A stretch of DNA of 64,000 nucleotides, from the NCBI GenBank assembly GCA_016933835.1, contig JAFGAC010000109.1:1-64000 (forward strand). Reading direction: 5' to 3'. This stretch comes from Clostridiales bacterium. GTDB taxonomy: Bacteria > Bacillota > Clostridia > Peptostreptococcales > Acidaminobacteraceae. Shown piece by piece: positions 7,924-17,735 of the stretch; positions within the stretch are counted from its first letter, which is position 1, and the number at the start of each line of letters is the position of its first letter. The notes below the pieces were generated by a model. That model made no database searches, was not told where the DNA came from, and saw nothing but the letters and a program-made list of their open reading frames with translations. Made by a program: the position numbers and the translations under genes.

Positions 7924-8242
7924 TATTCTAATGAATCCCACTTTTTTAATCTATGAGAAAGACTATATGAGAAATTTTCAAGATAATATAGCAATCAGAA
8001 ATGAAACGATTGAAGTGACATTGGAAAAATCTGAATATGCTTTCATTAGCTTAGGATTTGAATATGCATTGATTGCTGCCTTTCCTGAAAGATATGAGTA
8101 TCTGATGAGTTTGATAGATAGAGAGAGGAATGATAGAAAGCTAGTGGGAAAAGATGAGAGCATTGTTGAAGTGGAACTTGAAAATAGAAAGATCACTGTT
8201 CATTCAAGCAATGAACGAGTAGTTGTAGAATGGGAAAGGTGA
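7889..8242 (+). CDS. Small exported or anchored protein of unknown function
   Basis: 117 residues with a hydrophobic N-terminus (NKILLVMFLNSILMNPTFLIY) and an otherwise charged body. No family recognised. It overlaps the 3' end of the REP-transposase-like gene by 35 nt and is followed within 6 nt by the large exported protein gene, so the three form one unit. No convincing ribosome binding site precedes the ATG at 7889; the in-frame ATG at 7910 is also possible. Translation may depend on coupling. Confidence 0.55.
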   Translation: MNKILLVMFLNSILMNPTFLIYEKDYMRNFQDNIAIRNETIEVTLEKSEYAFISLGFEYALIAAFPERYEYLMSLIDRERNDRKLVGKDESIVEVELENRKITVHSSNERVVVEWER

Positions 8243-8247
8243 AATAT

Positions 8248-11200
8248 ATGAAAAAAATGCTGTTGCTGCTGGTCCTTTTGATAGTATTTTCTGGGGTTTC
8301 TTTCGCACTGGTCAAAGATTCAATAAATGGATTGGAATTGAATGATCTTTTGCTTAGAGATTTAGATATTGTCGTTTATGGTGATTACGGTGATATACCA
8401 ATGAATAATTTTGAAATTGTAAATGATGGCTATTATGTTTTTGGTGGAAAATTAGGAGAGTATCGTTATCATGGGTTTGATGCGCTTTTTAATCCCTACT
8501 CAAATGAAAAATTTCCTGATGATGCCACAAGCTATTCTAAATTATCAATGAAGAATTGGTTGGAAGAAGGATGGCGTTTGAAAAATTATAAAGATGATAT
8601 ATATTACAGTTACATAAAAAGTCACGCCAATCTTTCGACAGATTTCTTGAAGGAAGCATATTTAAAGATGCTTCCTTTTCAAATTTCAGAAAATGATGAT
8701 GTATATAAGTATCTTTATGTGTCGCAATTTCCAACTATCATGCAATCTGGACAGGGAATCATGTGGCATGAGACAGAAAATGGCATCTGGTATCAAAGTT
8801 TTTCATTGAAGAAACTTGAAGATAAACTGCCAGTGGATGTGAGGATAGAACTTCTAGATCTTGATGAAAATGATTTTGACTTTTCTGATGAGAGAAAAAG
8901 TATTGATCTTAAAGTGAATGGAGAGCTGTTGGATCAATCATTCATTCATGATGAGATACAAAGGAGTATTAAATATAATAGAGAAGATATTCAAAAGTTC
9001 GTATTTAATATCAATGGAGAAATTATTGAAACCTATCCGAATGGTGATTTTAACCAGGCTTCTGTCAAACGGACCATCGATTTAAGTGCAATTGATATGG
9101 AAAGAGGCTACCTGGATATTAATCTGTCAGTTCAAGTTGTCTATCTGAATGATGCAGTTTCACAGACATCAAATATGACTGAACGCTATTTTTTTGAAGG
9201 GAGCGATAACTATATTCTTTCCTATTTCAATACAGGAAACATCATAATTGAGGATAGCTTGAAATTATGTGATATTTCCTATTTTGACTTAAGCAGAGGA
9301 ATGATTGACACGTATGAAATAACTTTTGAGAATAGAGGAATAGAGAAAACTTTTATTTTATCAGCTGGAGATATCAATGAAAGAGTGAAGGATTATCTTT
9401 TGGATTTTCTCTTGGTCAATGAAGTACCTATAAACAGTGAAATAAGAATTAGGCAAGAAATTTTTGGTGAGTTCGGGACTTCACTATACTCTCAAAAAAT
9501 TAAAATCCTGAAAATGGATGAAGGAATTGAAATGAAAATTTCTATTCCAGACAAGGTTTTCGATGTAGCGAACATCAACGCTGTCAATCGTACCGATATG
9601 ACAGGAGTCATGCAAAAATCAATATATGTTGATCATCAGAAAATAAGCTTCGACTATTTTTTCTCAGGAAATTATCATTATGGGATGACAGATAGAGACA
9701 AGCTTGTGCCAATTGATGTGACTATGACTTCCTTTGAGGGGATAGATTATGAATATCATACATGGCTTCTGGTCGAATCATCTAAACCCAATATCAATTT
9801 TGTCCAAAGTGAAATGGCGAGAGAAAATAGGGAACTGATTTTCATAAACAAGGAAGAAACCGTCAATTCAATTGATAAACTTGCAAACTTTCCGGTGACT
9901 TATGAAATTCAAATAGAAGATGAAGATGAAGATGAAGAAGTGAAATGGATTCAAGATGGTTTTATTATTTCATTCAGCAATTCAGGTGTCTATGAAATGC
10001 TGGTGACGGCAGACAACGGCATGCAGCAATCAAATGAAAAATACCGTATTGTCGTTTTGGAAGATTTAAAACCGTTCATCTATTTAAATCTTTATGACAA
10101 TCAAATCTATAGAGGGGAGAATCTTCAAATAGATTATGACTATTTAAGTGTCGATGGAGATGAAATCATTGAAGAAAGTCTATTTGTCTATGAAGATTTG
10201 GACAGCAATGGCATCTATGAGAAGAATTATCCTTATAGTGAGGACAAAACCTTCAGTCAATTGGGAAATTATAAATTGACTGCAAGGGTAAAAGAAAAAT
10301 TGAATGAAACAGTGGTTGAGAGAAATTTCATGGTAGATAATAAGATGCCTATTACAAACCTTTCATTAATGAAGAAGTCAGATATTGAAAAAGTGGATTT
10401 GTTGATTTTAATGAATGAAAAAAACGAAAAAATCATAAATAACATCAATGAATATGAGCTTCTTTTGAGTGAAAAAGGTTATGATGCGAAGGTAGATTAT
10501 TTTTTCGATGGAGAAGACTACTATGAAACAAGTGTTGTTGAAACGGTGGACTATGGGAATGTGGAACCTGCGGAAGCAATCTTTTATGATGAAAATGGCT
10601 TTACAGGAACACTGGACTTGATAGAAACACAGGATCTCGGTGAATTTGTAGATTTAGGAGCCTACAAAACCAAGAAAACCTGCACGAGTGTGCCTGTTTA
10701 TGGTCAAATCAGAAGTTGTGACAGATGTGGCACATATATCAATCCTCTTGGATTTAGAATGTGCAAATTTTGTTATGTAGTTGTAGACACTGTTACTGAA
10801 TGCACGACTAAGAAATACTGGGTCTCAGATATTCAATGGGTGCCTGATTATGTGGGAATCTATTCTGGAACAGTTTCAAAGACAATCATAAATATCTATG
10901 AGGATACATTCAGAGAGGATTCAAGGAAAGTCATTTTCTACCTTGACCCCACAGATGACCAATTGATAGAGTGGCAGTATAAGTCAGAACTGCTTATTTC
11001 AGTTAATGAAAATGACATCCCCTTAGAAATTGATCAAGTTTTCAAGACAAGTGAAAACTATCCATATTCATATTTAATCAATGAACCTTTTGATTTACTC
11101 TATGGCAATTTTGACTTTGAAGAGGATCCTATAGTTAAAGAGGAATTCGTGTTTTTTCATAATCCATATGCTGTAGACAATTCTGAAATTTATGAGAACA

Positions 11201-12558
11201 ACAACAATATATGGTTGCTGAATGAACCTGTTTCATTCAATAATCCTGGCTTGTACGAAGTGAAACGGAGAATTTTCGATTCAGTCAATCCGAAAATTTT
11301 TTCAAAACAATCCAATGAAGCAACTCAGTTTATAAAAATTCATAGATTGCCCATCGTAAATTTTGATATCAATCAAGGGGACCAACTGGAACTTGTTGAT
11401 TTTTCCTATGATCCTGACTATGAATTCTCCAGGGATGACAAAGGAATTGTAGCAAATGCCATCATCATAGAAGATGAATCTGGAAATAAAATTTATGACC
11501 TTCCTGAATCACTCTTGCCAGGTGAATACATTATCACATATTCTGCAAAGGATATCGACGGGGCATGGGGGAGTTTTACAAAATCTGTAGAGATTAAAGC
11601 CGATGTCGCCAATCTGACGGCGGCTGTCAATCCGAAGGTCGTTTCCATTACTGATGAAGTAAAACTGCACAATATTAAACTCTATGGCAACAGCATCTAC
11701 GGTGTTAAAATTGATATCTATAAAAATGATGAATTTGTTGAGAACATTGTCAATAAACTATATTCAATTACAAGCAGTGGCAGGACAATAGAGGATATTG
11801 TTTATGAAGTGCCTGAAAACTTTCTTGATGGCCAGTACTATTTTGTAATCACTTTCAGGGACTATAGAAATTCAAGCAAAGGCATGACTTACTACTATGG
11901 ATTCTCAGTGTATTCGCCAATCCATCTCAGACTTTTGGAGATTGAAAATGCCGTAGAAGGCGAATACACATATATCTATGCGACGACAGAAGATTATGTG
12001 AACAACGTCTATATTTTCGATGGTCAAAGGCTGAGACGGATGTATTTGAAGGATGGGATATGGACAGTCCAATCAAGAGCAAAAGAGGGCATGTATATCA
12101 GAGCGACACTCAACAATCAAGTTGAACAGCTTCCCATTAATTTCGATTACCCTGAGACTTTTGACAGTGTTTTAAAAATAACAGGGGATTGGAACTATTG
12201 GAGAGGACAGTACAATATTCTTGATGAAAAGATTTCTTATAATCCACTGCGCTTCATGGCCTATGAAAACATCCATATCACTTTGGAAGGTATTGAAGAT
12301 TTTGAAGGACAAGTACTTATAGATTTGGATAATCGCTTGGATCTGACGGATGAATATCCAAAACAACTGAGTAAAACTGATGGGGTTTACACAGATAGCT
12401 TCAGATTGCCCCTTGCTCAAAGCTCTCTTTCCTATTCGGGTAAAAGGATGACTGATGCCTATTCAATCAGTGTCACATACGATGTACAGACTATAAAAAA
12501 ATACTTTGAAATTACTGGAAACATCTATGATCGGGTCTATGTGCAACCGGGATTTTAG
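8248..12558 (+). CDS. Very large exported protein with beta-rich repeats and an embedded zinc ribbon
   Basis: 1437 residues with a clear signal peptide (MKKMLLLLVLLIVFSGVSFA). The ATG at 8248 has GAAAGGTG 7 nt upstream; an ATG at 8230 is less likely. The body is rich in beta-strand, Asp/Glu and Asn patterns resembling Ig/PKD-like folds (for example NSGVYEMLVTADNGM, LPGEYIITYSAKDIDG), with an acidic run EDEDEDEE near residue 560. About residues 812-852 hold CTSV, then SCDRCG, MCKFC and TEC: a four-cysteine C-x2-C-x11-C-x2-C ribbon flanked by two more cysteines, unusual for a secreted protein of an anaerobe. There is no SLH, LPXTG or C-terminal anchor. I do not recognise the family; a surface or cell-wall role is inferred. 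Confidence 0.7.
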   Translation: MKKMLLLLVLLIVFSGVSFALVKDSINGLELNDLLLRDLDIVVYGDYGDIPMNNFEIVNDGYYVFGGKLGEYRYHGFDALFNPYSNEKFPDDATSYSKLSMKNWLEEGWRLKNYKDDIYYSYIKSHANLSTDFLKEAYLKMLPFQISENDDVYKYLYVSQFPTIMQSGQGIMWHETENGIWYQSFSLKKLEDKLPVDVRIELLDLDENDFDFSDERKSIDLKVNGELLDQSFIHDEIQRSIKYNREDIQKFVFNINGEIIETYPNGDFNQASVKRTIDLSAIDMERGYLDINLSVQVVYLNDAVSQTSNMTERYFFEGSDNYILSYFNTGNIIIEDSLKLCDISYFDLSRGMIDTYEITFENRGIEKTFILSAGDINERVKDYLLDFLLVNEVPINSEIRIRQEIFGEFGTSLYSQKIKILKMDEGIEMKISIPDKVFDVANINAVNRTDMTGVMQKSIYVDHQKISFDYFFSGNYHYGMTDRDKLVPIDVTMTSFEGIDYEYHTWLLVESSKPNINFVQSEMARENRELIFINKEETVNSIDKLANFPVTYEIQIEDEDEDEEVKWIQDGFIISFSNSGVYEMLVTADNGMQQSNEKYRIVVLEDLKPFIYLNLYDNQIYRGENLQIDYDYLSVDGDEIIEESLFVYEDLDSNGIYEKNYPYSEDKTFSQLGNYKLTARVKEKLNETVVERNFMVDNKMPITNLSLMKKSDIEKVDLLILMNEKNEKIINNINEYELLLSEKGYDAKVDYFFDGEDYYETSVVETVDYGNVEPAEAIFYDENGFTGTLDLIETQDLGEFVDLGAYKTKKTCTSVPVYGQIRSCDRCGTYINPLGFRMCKFCYVVVDTVTECTTKKYWVSDIQWVPDYVGIYSGTVSKTIINIYEDTFREDSRKVIFYLDPTDDQLIEWQYKSELLISVNENDIPLEIDQVFKTSENYPYSYLINEPFDLLYGNFDFEEDPIVKEEFVFFHNPYAVDNSEIYENNNNIWLLNEPVSFNNPGLYEVKRRIFDSVNPKIFSKQSNEATQFIKIHRLPIVNFDINQGDQLELVDFSYDPDYEFSRDDKGIVANAIIIEDESGNKIYDLPESLLPGEYIITYSAKDIDGAWGSFTKSVEIKADVANLTAAVNPKVVSITDEVKLHNIKLYGNSIYGVKIDIYKNDEFVENIVNKLYSITSSGRTIEDIVYEVPENFLDGQYYFVITFRDYRNSSKGMTYYYGFSVYSPIHLRLLEIENAVEGEYTYIYATTEDYVNNVYIFDGQRLRRMYLKDGIWTVQSRAKEGMYIRATLNNQVEQLPINFDYPETFDSVLKITGDWNYWRGQYNILDEKISYNPLRFMAYENIHITLEGIEDFEGQVLIDLDNRLDLTDEYPKQLSKTDGVYTDSFRLPLAQSSLSYSGKRMTDAYSISVTYDVQTIKKYFEITGNIYDRVYVQPGF

Positions 12559-12610
12559 AGCTGTAAAATAAAAAAGAGATGCTGCATATTAAATAATCAC
12601 GTTGACTTTG

Positions 12611-12619
12611 TGTTATAAT
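12611..12619 (+). promoter_or_regulatory. Extended -10 promoter for the CtpA-type protease gene
   Basis: TGT-TATAAT (TG motif at 12611, TATAAT 12614-12619), no good -35 box. A transcript starting near 12626 would carry the AAAGGG ribosome binding site just before the ATGs at 12641 and 12647. Confidence 0.5.
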
Positions 12620-12646
12620 CAATACGATAACGAAAGGGTGATGAGG

Positions 12647-13987
12647 ATGATGAAAAAGAGGATTCTAGTATTTGTATTGATTGCAGTGATGATGGTTTCA
12701 GCCAGCTCGATGTCGTTTGCAGAGGTGAACTACGATAAGTTTGAACTGTTTTTGAACTACATTGAAAAATATTATTATCAGGATGTTTCTGAAGAGGAAA
12801 TGATGGATCAGGTTTACAAAGCCATGTTCAACAGCCTGGATAATCATAGTGATTACTTTACTAAAGAAGAGTATTCAGTCTTTTCAGAAGATAATGACGG
12901 CAGCTTTGGCGGTATCGGCGTGTCCATAACGACTGAAAAAGGCTATGTGAAGGTCATGCAGATGTTTGAAGGGTCTCCTGCCATCAGCAGTGGCATGCAA
13001 GTGGATGATTATATCATCAAAGTCAATGGTGAATCTATTTTTGAGGTGCCTCTAGATGTAGCCGCTTCTAAAATAAGAGGTGAAATTGGGACTGATGTCA
13101 ATCTGACAATAGTAAGAAATGGAAAAGAAATTGAGATAACAATTACTAGAGATTTGATTGTCATCAAAAATGTTGAATACAAGATGATAGATGGCGATAT
13201 CGCGTATCTTAAAATAGCAAGATTTGCTGAAAACATAGATGTAGAAGTGCAGGATGCCATCAAAATGTTTATTGACAACAAGGCAAAAGGCATTATTGTG
13301 GATCTCAGAAACAATCCAGGAGGTTTAGTCAGTGTTGTTGTTAAAATAGCGGATCTTTTCCTTCCTCAAGGTGACCCTATTCTTCAGATTGACTATAAAG
13401 CGTATAATGATGAATTCTTTGAATCTAAAATAGATGGTTTAACGCAACCCATGGTCGTTTTAGTCAATAAAAGCAGTGCAAGTGCTTCAGAAATATTCGC
13501 AAGCGCCATGCAAGACAATGACAGAGCGGTAATAATAGGCGAAACTACTTATGGCAAGGGAACTGTACAAACAGTCATTCCTCTTTCTGATAAAACAGGT
13601 TTTAAAATGACAATAGCAGAGTATCTTTCTGCAAAAAGCAACAAGATTGACGGCATAGGCGTTGTGCCCGATATTGAACTTATTCAAAAAAATATCATTC
13701 AAACTGATTTTGCGCCACTCAATCAAAAAAGAGATATCTATCTAGGTGAAGTCAGTCTCAATGTCTATGGCGTACAGCAAAGATTGAATGCGCTAGGTGA
13801 AACTTTATTGGCAGACGGTATCTTTGGAAAGAAAACCCTAGCTGCAATCAACAACTTCGAAAAGAATCAATCACTAAAACTAAACACAAGATTGACTGTG
13901 GCAACAGCCAAAGCATTGGATGACTACATCAACAACTCAAGTGAAAGAGACATTGTTCTAGATAAGGCGTTGGAGCTGTTGAAGTAA
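12647..13987 (+). CDS. ctpA: C-terminal processing peptidase (S41) with PDZ and peptidoglycan-binding domains
   Basis: About 446 residues. Signal peptide (ILVFVLIAVMMVSASSMSFA), S41 N-terminal helix region, PDZ domain (about 75-155, GGIGVSITTEKG to VNGESI), and the protease core with Ser in SSASASEIF and Lys in TYGKGTVQ, the Ser-Lys dyad. The last 70 residues are a PG-binding-1 domain (NVYGVQQRLNAL, DGIFGKKTLAAINNFEKNQ). Such proteases trim exported proteins at the cell wall. Start at ATG 12647, 8 nt after GAAAGGG; 12641 is possible. It lies between the giant exported protein and the S-layer genes, both plausible substrates, though nothing proves this. Confidence 0.9.
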   Translation: MMKKRILVFVLIAVMMVSASSMSFAEVNYDKFELFLNYIEKYYYQDVSEEEMMDQVYKAMFNSLDNHSDYFTKEEYSVFSEDNDGSFGGIGVSITTEKGYVKVMQMFEGSPAISSGMQVDDYIIKVNGESIFEVPLDVAASKIRGEIGTDVNLTIVRNGKEIEITITRDLIVIKNVEYKMIDGDIAYLKIARFAENIDVEVQDAIKMFIDNKAKGIIVDLRNNPGGLVSVVVKIADLFLPQGDPILQIDYKAYNDEFFESKIDGLTQPMVVLVNKSSASASEIFASAMQDNDRAVIIGETTYGKGTVQTVIPLSDKTGFKMTIAEYLSAKSNKIDGIGVVPDIELIQKNIIQTDFAPLNQKRDIYLGEVSLNVYGVQQRLNALGETLLADGIFGKKTLAAINNFEKNQSLKLNTRLTVATAKALDDYINNSSERDIVLDKALELLK

Positions 13988-14021
13988 TTATGACTTATCC
14001 TTGCATCTTTGATGCAACGGA

Positions 14022-14095
14022 AGGTCAGATGTCGCGCAGTCTGAATATACTATTCAGCTAACGAAGCCGACCAATTATGACTAATCTCAAATCCT
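14022..14095 (+). repeat. 74-bp direct repeat, copy 1
   Basis: Identical over 74 nt to 14285-14358. It contains a 7-bp hairpin CTGAATA-TAC-TATTCAG and is bounded by GGTC (14023) and GACC (14069), so the first two thirds form an imperfect inverted repeat like a REP/MITE unit. Confidence 0.85.
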
Positions 14096-14284
14096 TTAGA
14101 TGAAATGGAAGGTCAAACACAAAGACAACAAGAAGCTCATACGATATTTAAGGATTCTGTCGTTGTCACTGCGGAATATATTCTATAGCACAGAAAGAAA
14201 TTGATTGTGACGTAATAGAAATCTTCAGAAGAAATAGGATTTCGTTCTGGAGGAGCAATGACCTAGCTAATCTAATAGCATAGC

Positions 14285-14358
14285 AGGTCAGATGTCGCGC
14301 AGTCTGAATATACTATTCAGCTAACGAAGCCGACCAATTATGACTAATCTCAAATCCT
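14285..14358 (+). repeat. 74-bp direct repeat, copy 2
   Basis: Exact copy of 14022-14095 at a distance of 263 nt, same orientation, same hairpin CTGAATA-TAC-TATTCAG. Confidence 0.85.
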
Positions 14359-14553
14359 GTAGGTTTAATGGAAAGACAAACGCATAGAGATTTCTCAAGG
14401 ATATACTTATCGAAATTAAGCATTAAATAAATTGGAAAAATCTTATATCGAGTCTATAGATTCGGGCCAGTTCATGATTGACTTCTTTAACAAAATCAAT
14501 GATCACTATGACGCAATCTTTTTTGATTGAAAAGATATACTGTGCTACACACC

Positions 14554-14588
14554 TGTGACCTGCCATCCGCTTAATTAGCGAGGTCACA
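14554..14588. promoter_or_regulatory. Inverted repeat upstream of the S-layer promoter
   Basis: TGTGACCT (14554-14561) and AGGTCACA (14581-14588) are perfect complements, with an inner CGCT/AGCG pair. No T-tract follows, so it is a possible operator or an mRNA/DNA hairpin rather than a terminator. The TGTGACC half-site recurs in the palindrome before the TolC-like genes (20535-20554). Confidence 0.45.
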
Positions 14589-14626
14589 AAAGTAATGAAA
14601 CTGTAATGTTTAGGGCTTTGTAATAC

Positions 14627-14635
14627 TGGTATAAT
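14627..14635 (+). promoter_or_regulatory. Extended -10 promoter for the first S-layer gene
   Basis: TGG-TATAAT with a perfect -10 (14630-14635). Start near 14642 would give a 5' leader of about 155 nt, a feature common in long-lived S-layer mRNAs. Confidence 0.6.
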
Positions 14636-14797
14636 GTCAGTAGGACAAAGCTCTGTATTATTTTACAGTTGTATTACAGCGGCTATTGGTGATTGTATTT
14701 ATTGGTAATCTTTGATACAATCATAATCGGAATTGATGTATAGCATCGATTCTATAAAAAAATTTTTTTATACATACAAAAAGGAGGAATTATTACA

Positions 14798-17461
14798 ATG
14801 AAGAAAATTATTTCATTAGTATTAGTATTAGTACTAGTACTAGGTAGTTTCCCAGTATTCGCTGACACAGCGACTTATGGCGAGCAATTGCAAGCTTTAG
14901 GTCTTGTGAAAGGCGTAGATGCTGAAGGAACTCTTGACGAAATGAACACTTTAACTCGTGCTCAAATGATGGTTGTACTATCAAGATTGTACGGAGTTGA
15001 AGAAACTGCAATGAATTTTGCATTACCTTCTACTTTTACTGATGTAGCTGTAGATGCATGGTATGCACCTTATGTTGCATATGCTCAATTACAAGGATGG
15101 ACAGTCGGTAATGGCGATGGAACTTTTAGCCCAGAAGCTACTTTAACAGCTCAACAAGCTGCTACATTCTTATTGAGAGCTTTAGGTTACAGTGATCAAA
15201 CTGGCGATTTCACTTATGAAGGTGCTGTTGAATTTGCAGCTACTCTTGGTGTTTCTGCTGTTACTTCTGATCCTCTTTTAAGAGGCGAATTGTTTGAAAT
15301 GATGTTCAAAACAATCAATGCTGTTGCTAAAAACGGCGAAGTTTTAGGCGTCACTTTAGGTGTTTTAGTTCAAAATGAAGTAGAAATTGTTTCAGCTGTT
15401 GTTACAGATGTAAACAAGATTACTGTTACTTTCAATCAACCAGTTGACAATACTTTGGCTACTGTTAAGTTGATGAAAGGTTTAGCTACTTACAGCACTA
15501 CTAAAGTATGGAGCGAAGATATGACTTCTGTTGTATTGACTTCATCTTTAAGCAAGTTAAGTTCAGCTGATTACACAGTACAAGTTACTGGTTTGACTGA
15601 AGAAGCTTTAGTTGTTGATGTTACAGTTGATGATGAAGAAGTTGCTGGTGTTGACGTTGTTACTACAAATGTTGACATTGATGCAGAAGTTGTTGTTGAA
15701 TTAAACGTTTTCAATCAGTATGGAACTCTTTATTCAACACCTGCTACTGCAAATTTAACTGCTACAGTTTATGAAACTTTAGATGCAACTTTCTCTGATG
15801 CTGATAAAGCAGCAGAAAATGATGAAGATGCATACAATATGACATTGACTTACACTGTTGATCTTGATGGTGATGACGGCGATGATGTTGTTGCTGGAGA
15901 TACTTTTAAATTAACTGTAGTTTATAGCAGTTTTGTAGATGCACAAGTAGTTACTTTTGGTGATGCACCAGAATTAGCTGATCTTTCTTTTGGTAATGTT
16001 TTACCTTTAGAAGATGAGACTAAAATATTTGAAGATACTGATAACTTAGTTGTTGAATATACAGCAGTTGATCAGTACGGTAATGAATACGTATTGACAG
16101 TTGATGATCTTGCTGATATCACATGGGCTTCATCTGATCTTTCAGTTGCTAATTGGGCTGATTTAGATGTAAATTCTGATGATGAATTGACTATTGATGC
16201 ACTTGCTGAAGGTGACACTGTTATCACTGCAATTATTGGTGAATATGGCGTTGTTGCACAATTCTCAATGGTTGTTGAAACTGAATCTTATGTTGATGCT
16301 GTCGCTTTATCTGCTCCAAGTGAATTGGTTGCTGCTGGAGAAACTGCAGAATTGTTATTCGTTGCTTATGATCAATTTGGTGAAGTGATTGACAATGATG
16401 ATGTAACTAATGTACTTGTTAATGGTGCTACTCCAGAATTTGACGGAGAATATTTATTAGTTGATACAATGGTAGAAGATGATTTTGATGTTGAAGTTAC
16501 TTTAGATGAAGACTCAGCTACAAAAGATAGTGGTGATGTATTAGATACAGTTACTTTCTATGTTGAAGAAGCAGCTTATGCAATGGAAGTTACTGAATTC
16601 AATTTCCCAACATTATTTGAAGTTGCTGGCGCTACAGCTACATTGACTTACGAAGATATAGTTGTTGTTGACCAATATGGTAGAGATTTTGAAGTTGCTG
16701 ATGGGGACTTAACTGTTGTTTCTAATGCTGATGCTGGAGATGAAGTATTCACTTTAGCTGGATTAGTTTTCACATCAGGAAACACTGCTGGATCTGAAGA
16801 ATTTACTTTAGAAGTTGTTACAACTGGTGAAGAGTTCGAAGCTGATGGTTATGTAATAACTTACGACTTTGAATTAGAAATTGTTGAATCAGACGATATC
16901 ACTTCATATGCATTTGATGAAGTTGGAACAGTATATGGTGGAATTGCTTACTATAATGGTACAGATGATTCTAGTTATGTTGTAACTACAGAAATTCTTG
17001 GTAAAACGTCTGCTGGAGCTGATGTTGTACTTGTAGCTGGTAAAGTTGATTTGTTGACTTCTTCTTCTACGAAACTTGTAGTTACTGGATTAGATGTTAA
17101 CGGTACAGGTTTAGCTGATGATGATGACAACGTTGTTGTTACTCTTAAAGCATTTGATGATGAAGGTGCATTATTAGCAACTGCTACTGTAACTGTTTCT
17201 GGAGCAGATCCAGTACTTACAGTAGTAGAGTTAGATGCTGATTATGAGTTTACAACTGGAGATGATGTAGTCGATGTTCTTTATGCTGAAGATCAATATG
17301 GTATTGAAGTTGTAGAACAAGGAACTTGGTATCAATATAATGAAGATGGCGATTATATTGTAGATTCAAAATCATTATCAACTTTGAGTGCAAGTGCTTA
17401 TTCAATAAAATATGTTTCTTTAGATGGAAACTTTGTTGTTACTGCTGATTTAGATAGATAA
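14798..17461 (+). CDS. S-layer protein with SLH domains (paralogue 1)
   Basis: 887 residues: signal peptide MKKIISLVLVLVLVLGSFPV..FA, then about three SLH repeats (residues 27-185; motifs LTRAQMMVVLSRLYG and FTDVAVDAWYAPYVAYA, with GNGDGTFSPEATLTAQQAA). SLH repeats bind pyruvylated secondary wall polymer. The rest is acidic, Thr/Val/Asp-rich, with Big/Ig-like sheets and recurring DQYG/DQFG turns (VDQYGNEYVL, YDQFGEVID, VDQYGRDFEV, EDQYGIEVV). The strong AAGGAGGAATT site, long leader and narrow codon set (GCT, GTT, ACT, GAA) point to very high expression: likely the main S-layer subunit. 43% of its close neighbour's layout is shared by eye in every domain; no catalytic motif seen. Confidence 0.9.
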   Translation: MKKIISLVLVLVLVLGSFPVFADTATYGEQLQALGLVKGVDAEGTLDEMNTLTRAQMMVVLSRLYGVEETAMNFALPSTFTDVAVDAWYAPYVAYAQLQGWTVGNGDGTFSPEATLTAQQAATFLLRALGYSDQTGDFTYEGAVEFAATLGVSAVTSDPLLRGELFEMMFKTINAVAKNGEVLGVTLGVLVQNEVEIVSAVVTDVNKITVTFNQPVDNTLATVKLMKGLATYSTTKVWSEDMTSVVLTSSLSKLSSADYTVQVTGLTEEALVVDVTVDDEEVAGVDVVTTNVDIDAEVVVELNVFNQYGTLYSTPATANLTATVYETLDATFSDADKAAENDEDAYNMTLTYTVDLDGDDGDDVVAGDTFKLTVVYSSFVDAQVVTFGDAPELADLSFGNVLPLEDETKIFEDTDNLVVEYTAVDQYGNEYVLTVDDLADITWASSDLSVANWADLDVNSDDELTIDALAEGDTVITAIIGEYGVVAQFSMVVETESYVDAVALSAPSELVAAGETAELLFVAYDQFGEVIDNDDVTNVLVNGATPEFDGEYLLVDTMVEDDFDVEVTLDEDSATKDSGDVLDTVTFYVEEAAYAMEVTEFNFPTLFEVAGATATLTYEDIVVVDQYGRDFEVADGDLTVVSNADAGDEVFTLAGLVFTSGNTAGSEEFTLEVVTTGEEFEADGYVITYDFELEIVESDDITSYAFDEVGTVYGGIAYYNGTDDSSYVVTTEILGKTSAGADVVLVAGKVDLLTSSSTKLVVTGLDVNGTGLADDDDNVVVTLKAFDDEGALLATATVTVSGADPVLTVVELDADYEFTTGDDVVDVLYAEDQYGIEVVEQGTWYQYNEDGDYIVDSKSLSTLSASAYSIKYVSLDGNFVVTADLDR

Positions 17462-17490
17462 ATTTAAATTAAGCTTATAGTTAAAATTTG

Positions 17491-17519
17491 GTGGTCAGGA
17501 TAATCCTGACCACTTTTTT
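17491..17519 (+). terminator. Terminator of the first S-layer gene
   Basis: Perfect 10-bp stem GTGGTCAGGA-TAA-TCCTGACCAC followed by six T residues. Confidence 0.9.
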
Positions 17520-17550
17520 GTTTGCGAGGCATGTTGCCGAGCTTAGGGTT

Positions 17551-17620
17551 AAGGTGCCGGGTATGGAGTTAGGTGCCGGGTATGGAGTTATTGCTGATCT
17601 GAGTTGGGTCTGCTTTTTTT
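17551..17620 (+). repeat. Dispersed GGTGCCGGGTATGGAGTTA repeat, copy B
   Basis: Two tandem copies of AAGGTGCCGGGTATGGAGTTA (second lacking AA) then TTGCTGATCTGAGTTGGGTC and TGC plus a T-tract. Same order of blocks as the copy at 24595. The last part can fold as a weak hairpin before the T-run, like a terminator. Confidence 0.7.
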
Positions 17621-17707
17621 TGTTTTTTGTAAATTCATCTAAAGATTGTTTCATTATTACAGTATTGTTGTTAATCTGTAATGTAGTATCAAAATTATTA
17701 AATGAAT

Positions 17708-17735
17708 ATGACAAATGTTTGTCAAGTGTTATAAA
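17708..17735 (+). promoter_or_regulatory. Promoter and palindromic operator for the second S-layer gene
   Basis: ATGACA (17708-17713), 16-nt spacer, TATAAA (17730-17735) with an upstream TG. The palindrome TGACAAA-TG-TTTGTCA (17709-17724) overlaps the -35 and spacer, a typical repressor position. Confidence 0.45.

Larger units (their letters stand above)
13988..14550. other. Gene-free region with long direct repeats
   Basis: About 600 nt without a plausible gene. It is dominated by two exact 74-bp repeats (listed separately), with weaker similarity continuing about 30 nt beyond each copy (both run into ATGGAA..CAAAC.CA.AGA). The stretch between the copies has broken short frames only. It looks like decayed or non-autonomous repeat DNA rather than regulatory sequence for the neighbours. 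Confidence 0.5.

Noticed and set aside
13988-14550. A transposase gene in the repeat region
   Set aside because: All frames are broken by stops within 45 codons and no known transposase motif could be recognised.
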